Below are positions 1 through 5,828 of a DNA stretch of 9,212 bases, piece after piece. Origin of the DNA: Bacteroidota bacterium (GTDB taxonomy: Bacteria; Bacteroidota; Kryptoniia; Kryptoniales; JAKASW01); contig JAJYOS010000196.1 of the NCBI GenBank assembly GCA_021796055.1, positions 1-9,212 on the forward strand. Direction: 5' to 3'. Position numbers and translations under genes: made by a program. Under the pieces are notes generated by a model, which searched no databases, was not told the DNA's origin, and worked only from the letters and a program-made list of their open reading frames with translations. Position 1 is the first letter of the stretch. Every line of letters begins with the position of its first letter.

Positions 1-356
1 TTTCCGTCGTGGTCGTGATGATGCTGCGTTGTCGGGCCGGTCGTAACGGGAAGCTTTCCTTCAGCCGCAAGCTTCACGGCCTCTGATACCGGGATCCCGG
101 ACGCGATACAGACTTCAACCGTGAATCTCTCCGCGACCTGGTACGCGTGCGGACCAATTCCTCCACATATCATCTTCTTAACTCCGGCTTTTGCCGTGTC
201 GCGAATCACGAGATGCGGATCAGTGCCGTCTCTGTTTTGTTTGACTTCGAGCGAGTTCGTCTCGTCGTCATACACGAGAAAGTAAGGCGCCCTTCCGAAA
301 TGACTGCTTACGCTGCTATCTAGCGAATTCCCTTCTGATGATATAAGATATTTCAT
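1..356 (-). CDS. NifX/NifB-type (dinitrogenase Fe-Mo cofactor family) protein, 3' end cut by window edge
   Basis: The minus-strand reading opens with MKYLISSEGNSLDSSVSSHF and continues for 118 codons off the left edge. The features are those of the small NifX/NifB C-terminal-like family (Pfam Dinitrogenase iron-molybdenum cofactor): an N-terminal beta strand, the S-x-H-F-G-R-A-P-Y-F motif at residues 17-26, and a central ICGGIGPHA turn. After these come a conserved 'ASGIPVSEAV' helix start and a His/Asp-rich tail (QHHHDHDG). Family members bind or carry iron-sulfur or FeMo-type clusters. Many occur in organisms without nitrogenase and have no assigned role, which is likely here since no nif genes are visible. 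The start is ATG at 354-356 with a good ribosome site (AAAGGAAG) just upstream. A perfect TTGACA lies about 120 bp upstream. The His-rich tail suggests metal binding (inference). Nearly the whole family length is present. Confidence 0.88.
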   Translation of the reverse strand, partial: MKYLISSEGNSLDSSVSSHFGRAPYFLVYDDETNSLEVKQNRDGTDPHLVIRDTAKAGVKKMICGGIGPHAYQVAERFTVEVCIASGIPVSEAVKLAAEGKLPVTTGPTTQHHHDHDG

Positions 357-475
357 ATGCTTCCTTTATTTTTTCCCAATCTTAAAACTTGCCGGTCTAT
401 GATTCCAATATCCGGCTGGTAAACAAGCCGTCTCAATGGCTATCGACTTCTATTTACTCACTATCCCTATAAGCA

Positions 476-481
476 TGTCAA
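476..481 (-). promoter_or_regulatory. candidate -35 box in the 257-bp gap before the NifX-family gene
   Basis: A perfect TTGACA lies on the minus strand in the 357-613 gap between the two left-hand genes. The matching -10 position is poor: AGTAAA, GTAAAT or TAAATA at 17, 18 or 19 nt spacing. It may therefore be chance. I see nothing else of note in 357-613. There is no open frame with a ribosome site and no strong hairpin. Confidence 0.25.
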
Positions 482-613
482 GCATAGTGTGCATCCAAAA
501 AAGAAAATGGGACAATAGTTATCGACAGACTGGTCCGAAATCCTACCACTGCATCGTTCAACGGTCCATCAATCCGGTAATCCATCATTCAAAAATTCCA
601 TTATCCCCCCGGC

Positions 614-1558
614 TTAGCCCATCATCGCCATTTGTTTCATCCCGTTTCCCTCCTCGGGAAGGCACGTCATTTCTTCATCGATGAGGCCTATCTGCGCCGC
701 GATGCAATTCAAACCTTTTTTCATCACCTCAAATTTCCACTCATCTTTCAGGAGGGATGCAAGATACTCCTGCCATCCGTCTTTCAGCGGAAACGCCTTC
801 ATGAATCTCCTATATAGATCGGGCGTGTGGTCATACACCGATATCAAATCTTTGAGTGTGTATTTAACCTTATCAAGGCTGTGCGGGACAGCCACGCACT
901 TTTGCGGCATCAACGGGCAGGTTATCGATTCTTTTTGCGACGAGAACTCGAAGAACTTCCTGCACATTGAGCAGTAATACTTTCCTGTTTCGTTCTTACC
1001 TATGATGTCGATCTCGTCGAAGAAAATATTTTGCTCGATGCCGATTTCGTCCTTTAAAACCGCGATCGCAGCACCGACAATGGGGAAGAGCTTCCTTTTG
1101 TCCCACACCTTGCTCATGTCGGTTATTACGAAGACGATCCCATCCGGCGTGATCCGCTGCGCCGTCTCGCTCCCGCTGACTGTGATTATGAAGCTCTTCA
1201 GTGTCTGGAGCGGCTCATGTTTGTACTCGAAACGCCATTCTTTAAGGAACCGAATATACTCTTCGGCCCATTTCCTCCCGATCAACTCCGCATCATCGCC
1301 GGCAAGATAGTTCATCATTTTTTGAGGTACTTTCGGATAGAACAGTCCGAACTTTTCGATGCTAACCGTCGACTCGGGTCGCATCACTTCGATCGGGACC
1401 GGCGTATTGATGCACATCTTCGACATATATGGACAAACGGGGCTGTCCATATCGAAGAGGAGCTTACACGTCAGGCACCAGTATTTGTTCGAGGAAGAGT
1501 AAACGCCGGCAGGCATCTTTCCCACCCGTTCCATTATCGCTTGCTTGTCCATCATCAT
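614..1558 (-). CDS. unrecognised 314-residue protein with a duplicated Cys module (CxxC ... CPxMx3C, twice)
   Basis: I cannot assign a family. The protein contains two related modules. In the first, C28-x2-C31 is followed by C42-P-Y-M-x3-C49. In the second, C196-x2-C199 is followed by C214-P-L-M-x3-C221. Each module starts with an aromatic pair and K (KYWC, KYYC). Each continues about 80 residues later with an acidic or hydrophobic helix and a W-[RK]-F-E motif (W108, W274). The 60-residue linker between them (about 130-190) has hydrophobic strands (IVFVITDMSKVW). There is no signal peptide or membrane helix, so it is probably cytoplasmic. Four cysteines per module suggest a zinc or other metal site (inference). 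The start is the first of three ATG codons, with GGAG about 10 nt upstream, and an in-frame stop lies a short way further up. It sits upstream of, and on the same strand as, the NifX-family gene. Confidence 0.8.
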   Translation of the reverse strand: MMMDKQAIMERVGKMPAGVYSSSNKYWCLTCKLLFDMDSPVCPYMSKMCINTPVPIEVMRPESTVSIEKFGLFYPKVPQKMMNYLAGDDAELIGRKWAEEYIRFLKEWRFEYKHEPLQTLKSFIITVSGSETAQRITPDGIVFVITDMSKVWDKRKLFPIVGAAIAVLKDEIGIEQNIFFDEIDIIGKNETGKYYCSMCRKFFEFSSQKESITCPLMPQKCVAVPHSLDKVKYTLKDLISVYDHTPDLYRRFMKAFPLKDGWQEYLASLLKDEWKFEVMKKGLNCIAAQIGLIDEEMTCLPEEGNGMKQMAMMG

Positions 1559-1939
1559 AATATCAAAGCTCCGGTTTTAGTTCTCGAATGTTTCCGGCTG
1601 GTTTCCTCCTAACAGCTACTCCCCTGACACCAAGCCGCAATATTTCATACTTTTGATGCCCCGTCCAATAAAAGGATGCATCAGCTATCATAAAGACGAA
1701 ACATTACGGCTATTATTTTACGCGATTAAACCCTCGTAGATCGCGCGGAATGATCTTTCTAAAAGCATCTCAAGTTTTGAAAGAGTTGTATTAACTTTCA
1801 GGCAGGAGGCCTAGATCGATCGTGCAAATCAACCCGAAGCGCAAACGCGCCGCGTCAACCATTTCGTTGAATCGCGCGCCACTTTCCTGTGCCGCGGCGT
1901 CCTATTCCATAAAATCACTTGAGAGTTTAAGGCGATAGA
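1559..1939. other. divergent intergenic region, 381 bp
   Basis: This region separates the minus-strand Cys-module gene from the plus-strand ABC transporter and must hold both promoters. I find no convincing -35/-10 pair. An imperfect operator-like inverted repeat TGAAAG-N11-CTTTCA lies at 1778-1800, and nested inside it is AGTT-N5-AACT. A very good Shine-Dalgarno sequence (AGGAGG, minus strand, 1605-1610) is not followed by a start codon at usable distance. A TACTTTTG at 1648-1655 resembles the Bacteroidota -7 box but has no -33 partner. No ORF here looks coding. Confidence 0.5.
1778..1800. promoter_or_regulatory. inverted repeat upstream of the metal ABC transporter, possible operator
   Basis: TGAAAG and CTTTCA form 6-bp arms around 11 nt, and AGTT/AACT lies inside. 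The repeat is 140 bp upstream of the ABC ATPase start in the divergent region. Uptake genes of this type are usually controlled by a metal-sensing repressor (Zur, MntR, Fur families). This repeat does not match the Fur or Zur consensus that I know. An AT-rich repeat of this size can also arise by chance. Confidence 0.2.
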
Positions 1940-2629
1940 ATGGACGATGTTCTGATGGATGTCAAAGACTTCGGAGTTATGCTGGACAATTCTACAGTAT
2001 TGTCCGGGCTGAATTTCAGCGTAACCGAAGGAGAGTTCATCACGATACTCGGCCCGAACGGTTCTGGAAAGACCGTCCTATTGAGAGCGCTTCTCGGACT
2101 CATTCCTCATACCGGCAAATTGAATTGGCACAAGAAGCCACGGATCGGATATCTTCCGCAGGGACTAAACCAGGTTTCCGTTCGGGAGATGCCTTTGACT
2201 GTGAAAGATATCTTCGGACTTAAGAAGCTTAAGCCTGATGAAACCATTACCTTCCTGGAACTTGTCGGTCTGGGAAGCGGCGTAATGAATAAGAGGGCAG
2301 GTCATCTCTCCGGCGGAGAGTTTCAGAGGATGCTTGTCGCCTGGGTTCTCGCGTCGCGTCCCAATATTCTCTTCCTCGATGAGCCCACCACGGCAATCGA
2401 TGTGGCCGGCGGCGAAACCATATATTCGCTCCTTAAGGACGTCTGGCAGAAACAGGCGCTCACGATATTCAACGTGACACATGATCTTAACATCGTGTAC
2501 GCGCATTCGACTCACGTCCTTTGCCTGTCGAGGCTTGGTCATCGCTGTTACGGAGTTCCGAAAGAAATACTCACTCCAGATATGTTGCGTGATATCTACG
2601 GCGCCGAAGTAAAACTTTATGCTCACTGA
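1940..2629 (+). CDS. ABC transporter ATP-binding protein, zinc/manganese uptake type (ZnuC/MntB-like)
   Basis: This is the 229-residue cytoplasmic ATPase subunit of an ABC importer. All motifs are intact: Walker A GPNGSGKT (38-45), Q-loop YLPQ (Q74), signature LSGGE (123-127), Walker B ILFLDEP (143-149) and switch His in THD (H181). Length and the adjacent ABC-3 permease place it in the metal-ion (Zn, Mn, Fe chelate) uptake group. Which metal cannot be told from the sequence. The start ATG has only a weak upstream AAGG at 7 nt. The stop TGA is followed at once by GGAG, the ribosome site of the permease, so the two are cotranscribed. It is slightly short at the C-terminus compared with the roughly 250-residue ZnuC proteins. 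No metal-binding solute receptor gene follows. Confidence 0.92.
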   Translation: MDDVLMDVKDFGVMLDNSTVLSGLNFSVTEGEFITILGPNGSGKTVLLRALLGLIPHTGKLNWHKKPRIGYLPQGLNQVSVREMPLTVKDIFGLKKLKPDETITFLELVGLGSGVMNKRAGHLSGGEFQRMLVAWVLASRPNILFLDEPTTAIDVAGGETIYSLLKDVWQKQALTIFNVTHDLNIVYAHSTHVLCLSRLGHRCYGVPKEILTPDMLRDIYGAEVKLYAH

Positions 2630-2643
2630 GGAGATTACCCGGA

Positions 2644-3411
2644 ATGACATACCAACTGGCACTCAGTCTCGTTAGCGGCGTTTTCATCTCCGGCTCGGCG
2701 GCATATCTAGGCACGCTGATGTTGTCGAGGAAAATGGCGGTTATCGCGGGCCCGCTGGGACACCTCGCCCTTCCCGGTGCGGCGTTGGCGATCGTCTACG
2801 GTTTCAGCATCTCGCTCGGCGCTTTCCCGTTCGTCGTTCTCGGAATTATCCTGATTTGGCTTCTCGAGATCAGAACTAAACTCGCCATGGAGGCATTGAC
2901 GGCCATCGTATTCGCCACCGGAGTGGCAACGGCTTTCTTGTTTCTCCCCATCGACAAGGCAGAGGCGGCGCTTGTCGGAGATATTTCAAAGGTCGGAATC
3001 TACGATACGGTTGCCTCCGTGGTGCTCGGTTCGATGGTCGTTCTTATCATAAACAGAAGTTATTCGAAAATCATGCTCATCAATATCCACGAGGATGTCG
3101 CGAAGACCGAGGGAGTCGACGTGAAATTATATAATCTCATTTATCTATCGTCCATTGCCGTCATTGTGGCCCTTGGTGTCGATCTGGTCGGCGGATTGAT
3201 GACCGCCGCGCTCGTCGCGATCCCGGCCGCCGCGGCCAAAAACGTCAGCAGGACGCTCGCGCAATTCGGAACGACGGCAGGACTGTTCGGCGTGGTTTCG
3301 GCGGCGCTGGGTATTATAGTCTCTAGTTTTACTGCGCTCCCCGCCGGGCCTCTCGTAATCCTAACCAGCGGCATCATTTTTCTGGTCACCGTTCCCCTCG
3401 CAAAGGTCTGA
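2644..3411 (+). CDS. ABC-3 family metal-ion permease (ZnuB/MntC-like)
   Basis: This is the 255-residue integral membrane subunit of a zinc or manganese type ABC importer. It is almost entirely hydrophobic, with about seven to eight membrane helices and short polar loops. Family signatures visible are 'LSRKMAVIAGPLGHLALPGA' near residues 27-46, and EGVDVKLYNLIYL followed by GVDLVGGLMTAALVAIPAAAA (about 155-197). The latter is the cytoplasmic coupling loop and following helix typical of ABC-3 permeases. It starts 14 nt after the ATPase stop with GGAG in the spacer, so it forms a two-gene operon with it. The stop lies 28 nt from the convergent methyltransferase gene. Substrate specificity (Zn, Mn or Fe) is not decidable here, because it is set largely by the missing binding protein. 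Confidence 0.92.
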   Translation: MTYQLALSLVSGVFISGSAAYLGTLMLSRKMAVIAGPLGHLALPGAALAIVYGFSISLGAFPFVVLGIILIWLLEIRTKLAMEALTAIVFATGVATAFLFLPIDKAEAALVGDISKVGIYDTVASVVLGSMVVLIINRSYSKIMLINIHEDVAKTEGVDVKLYNLIYLSSIAVIVALGVDLVGGLMTAALVAIPAAAAKNVSRTLAQFGTTAGLFGVVSAALGIIVSSFTALPAGPLVILTSGIIFLVTVPLAKV

Positions 3412-3412
3412 T

Positions 3413-3433
3413 GGTTGACACCCAAGGGTAACC
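3413..3433. terminator. weak inverted repeat between convergent genes
   Basis: In the 28-bp gap between the permease and the convergent methyltransferase, GGTT (3413-3416) can pair with AACC (3430-3433), and ACC with GGT inside, leaving a 3-nt bulge. It is well placed for a shared transcription stop. However, the stem is short and there is no T-run on either side. Confidence 0.25.
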
Positions 3434-3439
3434 TCGCAT

Positions 3440-4132
3440 TTACGGAGTAGCCGGCAACCGCATTCCCCTTTCCCGCGCCGGAGGGAACGCTTCGCAAGCT
3501 CCATCGCGTCCTCGCTTTCCCTCCACCACCACTATGTGACTGGAGCAGGGTCGGTTCTTCAACTCATGAACCATTTTCATATGGAGTCCTTTAAGCAAAC
3601 TCGTGATTCCCCCATTCCTCGTGAATGACCTGAAATTCCTGTAGTGCTCCGGTCCGGCGGCGTACTCAACAAGTTGGTTCAGAACCCCGCAATAGTTTCT
3701 CGGCTGCGGGACAAGATAGTCGACGAGCATGATTTTGTCCGCGACGGTCGACGCCGCACGCAAAAGGAGATCCCTGTCTTCTTCCTGTATTTCGTGAATG
3801 ACGTAAGACATCGTTATGAAATCGAAGTGGAAATCATTCGTCGCGAGGAACTCGAACGCATCCATCCTTCCAACCGTCATTTTCTCCGAGGGAACATTCA
3901 CGAACTTGCGTCGCGCGACTCTAATGTTGCGCTCCGAGGGATCAATTATTACGATCTTACCGCATTTGTCGAAGAGTTGCGACGCGAGTCGTCCGGTCCC
4001 GCAGCCAATGTCAAGGATCGTCGCGCCCTCGGGTAACATCTCCTTCACCTGAGCGAAAACCCTGTCCTGGTTGGGGGCTATGAGCAAATCATAGAACAGG
4101 CCATCGTACCAATGTTTTTTGTCATCCGACAC
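3440..4132 (-). CDS. class I SAM-dependent methyltransferase, 230 aa
   Basis: This is a Rossmann-fold methyltransferase of the Methyltransf_11/25 type. Motif I is ILDIGCGTGR (39-48), the acidic residue binding the SAM ribose is D64 in VIIDPSE, and the motif IV region is FDFITMSYVIHEI (103-115). A later segment (HYRNFRSFTRNGG, 163-175) is shared by several uncharacterised bacterial members as far as I recall. The substrate is unknown. The start is GTG at 4130-4132, with GGAGG 9 nt upstream. A nearby ATG is out of frame. The last 25 residues (from about 206, rich in Arg, Pro and Gly) look like a non-family extension and may be recent read-through into former intergenic DNA. It is the last gene of the minus-strand cluster, 63 bp after the thioesterase. 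Confidence 0.88.
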   Translation of the reverse strand: MSDDKKHWYDGLFYDLLIAPNQDRVFAQVKEMLPEGATILDIGCGTGRLASQLFDKCGKIVIIDPSERNIRVARRKFVNVPSEKMTVGRMDAFEFLATNDFHFDFITMSYVIHEIQEEDRDLLLRAASTVADKIMLVDYLVPQPRNYCGVLNQLVEYAAGPEHYRNFRSFTRNGGITSLLKGLHMKMVHELKNRPCSSHIVVVEGKRGRDGACEAFPPARERGMRLPATP

Positions 4133-4195
4133 AGCAGTTTGCCTCCATGTTGCGGGCGTGACGATTTTCAGAATCTCGATAAATCATCAATCGGC

Positions 4196-4594
4196 TCATT
4201 TTTCACTTCCACTGAAATATTCCATTGCCTTCTTGTCCATCTTTCCCGTACGCAGATCCATCATGACACAATCCTGTCCGGCGCTCGCCACGCTTGACTC
4301 TCATTTTTGGAATACCGCCCTCAGATGCATGAGTCCATGCTTGACGGACTCGATCCATATGACTCCCTTCAGCTTGTCTGTCAATGTCAGCTGGGTCCTG
4401 TAACGAATTTGCGTCGAGACAACTACCGGATAGAAATCCCTTTCGAGCATTTCACTGACGGGTCTCCGCGTAGAAAGGAGCTTCGAGCGCAAGTCTTCAA
4501 GCCATCTTACGTAAACGATGTTGTTCACGTGACCGGCGACGTCTATATCGTATGTCTTTATTTCAAGTTCCGATTCGATTCTCTGATCAGTCAC
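4196..4594 (-). pseudogene. hotdog-fold acyl-CoA thioesterase (4HBT/YbgC-like), interrupted by an in-frame TGA
   Basis: Reading from a GTG (4592-4594) gives a 4-hydroxybenzoyl-CoA-thioesterase family protein. YDIDVAGHVNN (residues 15-25) carries the catalytic-type Asp18 and the GHVNN helix start, followed by YVRWLEDLRSKLL. The frame stops at TGA (4301-4303) after codon 97. In exactly the same frame the family C-terminus resumes (ESSVASAGQDCVMMDLRTGK) and runs 34 codons to a second TGA (4196-4198). The whole is 132 codons plus stop, the normal size of the family. Truncation at 97 removes the last beta strand and should destroy the fold. TGA ends neighbouring genes, so the code is standard. Nonsense mutation, sequencing error or readthrough are possible. 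The start has AGAGGAG 7 nt upstream. It lies 14 nt after the arginine decarboxylase stop, so the two are in one operon. Confidence 0.8.
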
Positions 4595-4608
4595 ACAAGC
4601 ACTCCTCT

Positions 4609-5154
4609 CTATGGAAGAAGAATTGCGGCCGCGATCACCGTGGTCCACTGGCCCGTTTTGTCCCCCTCCGCAGTCTGGGTGATATTGAAAGTACGGACTA
4701 TCTTCCCAGACATCTTGAAAACCTGTTCGCGCTCGTTCCAGTCTGTGTTGGGGTCGAACTCGACTCCAAGAGTCGTGGCGAGCATCTGGGCGGCAAGGTC
4801 CTCCGCGTAATCGCCGGCGGTCTTCTCGTTTTCCCCAAATCCATGGTGCTCCGAGAGATAGCCGTACTGCCCCGAATCCGCGGGAATCGCGGCCCCTATC
4901 GATGCAGCTATCAGGCGGTTCGGTTCGTCGGTCGCGTTTCGTGCTATGACCGTGAACGTGACCTGGCCACTCTGTATTTCCTTCAGACCTTCGTTCAAAC
5001 TGATTCGCCTGCAGCCCGGCGGGAATATGCTGCTGACCGAAACGAGGTTGCACTTTTCGATACCCGCGTCTCTCAATGATAACTCGAATGAACTGAGGTA
5101 ATCCTTGTGCCTTCCAACGCCCTTTGTAAAAAATATTTTCGACGGTACGAACAC
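4609..5154 (-). CDS. pdaD: pyruvoyl-dependent arginine decarboxylase (PvlArgDC)
   Basis: This enzyme makes agmatine and CO2 from arginine, the first step of agmatine-route polyamine synthesis. It has no PLP. A serine at an internal cleavage site becomes the pyruvoyl cofactor, giving a short beta and a longer alpha chain. The site is plain: [13 protein letters not shown], cleavage between S41 and S42. The segment [11 protein letters not shown] provides E102, aligned by me with the catalytic Glu109 of the Methanocaldococcus jannaschii enzyme. Full length is 181 aa, matching the family. The start is GTG at 5152-5154. Its ribosome site is poor (GAAAGG about 15 nt upstream), but the protein begins in the usual family fashion ([16 protein letters not shown]). 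It lies 33 nt after the small methyltransferase and 14 nt before the thioesterase. Confidence 0.93.
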   Translation of the reverse strand: MFVPSKIFFTKGVGRHKDYLSSFELSLRDAGIEKCNLVSVSSIFPPGCRRISLNEGLKEIQSGQVTFTVIARNATDEPNRLIAASIGAAIPADSGQYGYLSEHHGFGENEKTAGDYAEDLAAQMLATTLGVEFDPNTDWNEREQVFKMSGKIVRTFNITQTAEGDKTGQWTTVIAAAILLP

Positions 5155-5187
5155 TTTGAGTCAGACCAGCCTTTCGTGAATTTCGAT

Positions 5188-5730
5188 TCAGACCTTCCCG
5201 AACGACGAAAAATAATGCGTATTAAGTTCTATGAAAGTCTCTTGTTTAAAGCCAAAGCGCTCGACTTTTGACCTGAGCGCGTCTTTGGAAAACCTGATGC
5301 TTTTGGGCGGACCGAATGGTGTCTCAGGATGGAACTCTATAAGGTCGAGGTGCGCACCTTTGGTAAGTGTTCCAGACAGTGCTGAGAGTATATCGTCTTG
5401 ACAAGACATGTCGTGAAATGAATTCGAAAAGAAGATGTGGGTGAATTTGTCGGGCGAATTCTCTTTGAACCACCGGCACGCGTCACCGCAGACCGTTTCT
5501 ATGTTCGGCCTGGCATAAAAGCTCCCTTTAAGGCCATCGCAATGAGCATCGATGGCAACAACCTTTCCGCAATTATCGGCAAACCTTGAAGAGTAATAAC
5601 CATCACCCGAGCCTACATCCGCAAGGACATCGGCGCCTGACAAATTCATCACAGCCAATATTTGGTCTGCAATTTTCGATTTCATTTCTGGGCTTCCATG
5701 TTGGCGTCCACCAGAACTATGGTGATCCAT
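5188..5730 (-). CDS. small class I SAM-dependent methyltransferase, 180 aa
   Basis: This is a short Rossmann methyltransferase. Motif I is VLADVGSGDGYYS (35-47), D61 lies in the ribose-binding position (VVAIDAHCDGL), and the motif IV region is FTHIFFSNSFHDM (96-108). A conserved-looking FGPPKSIRFS (139-148) precedes the C-terminal helix. Proteins of this sort are often annotated as UbiE/arsenite-methyltransferase-like, but the clustered cysteines of ArsM are missing, so I do not assign arsenic chemistry. The N-terminus is His-rich (MDHHSSGGRQHG). I start at the ATG 5728-5730, 8 nt after AAGGA, rather than the in-frame TTG six bases upstream, which would sit on top of the ribosome site. It is the second gene of the block led by the CoADR-like enzyme. 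Confidence 0.86.
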   Translation of the reverse strand: MDHHSSGGRQHGSPEMKSKIADQILAVMNLSGADVLADVGSGDGYYSSRFADNCGKVVAIDAHCDGLKGSFYARPNIETVCGDACRWFKENSPDKFTHIFFSNSFHDMSCQDDILSALSGTLTKGAHLDLIEFHPETPFGPPKSIRFSKDALRSKVERFGFKQETFIELNTHYFSSFGKV

Positions 5731-5828
5731 ATCCAAATTCCTTTTGATTCATTGTAGTATGCAATTTACTTTGGTCCTTGCGACCTTACCGCTATTTGAT
5801 GAAACACGGATCAATTTCGGTTCAGACA

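Noticed and set aside
485..510. Sigma-54-like element (TTGGATGCAC...TGCTT) on the minus strand
   Set aside because: GG to GC spacing is 11 instead of 10 nt, and the flanks do not match.
436..684. Plus-strand frame of 82 codons at the left
   Set aside because: Serine/proline-rich shadow with no ribosome site, running into the opposite strand of the Cys-module gene.
1605..1610. Perfect AGGAGG on the minus strand
   Set aside because: No ATG, GTG or TTG start lies at a usable distance, and the frame of the Cys-module gene is closed just upstream of its ATG triplet.
1648..1655. TACTTTTG, a match to the Bacteroidota -7 promoter box
   Set aside because: No TTG at the -33 position, and it is too far (about 285 bp) from the ABC ATPase start to be convincing.
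4301..4303. Alternative genetic code in which TGA is a sense codon
   Set aside because: TGA is the stop of the ABC ATPase, permease, def, both right-hand NifX genes, the zinc ribbon and the small methyltransferase, all at family-typical ends.
4301..5053. 250-codon open frame spanning the thioesterase and most of the arginine decarboxylase on the minus strand
   Set aside because: Its N-terminal 153 codons are an out-of-frame shadow of the arginine decarboxylase. Only the part from GTG 4594 is family-like.
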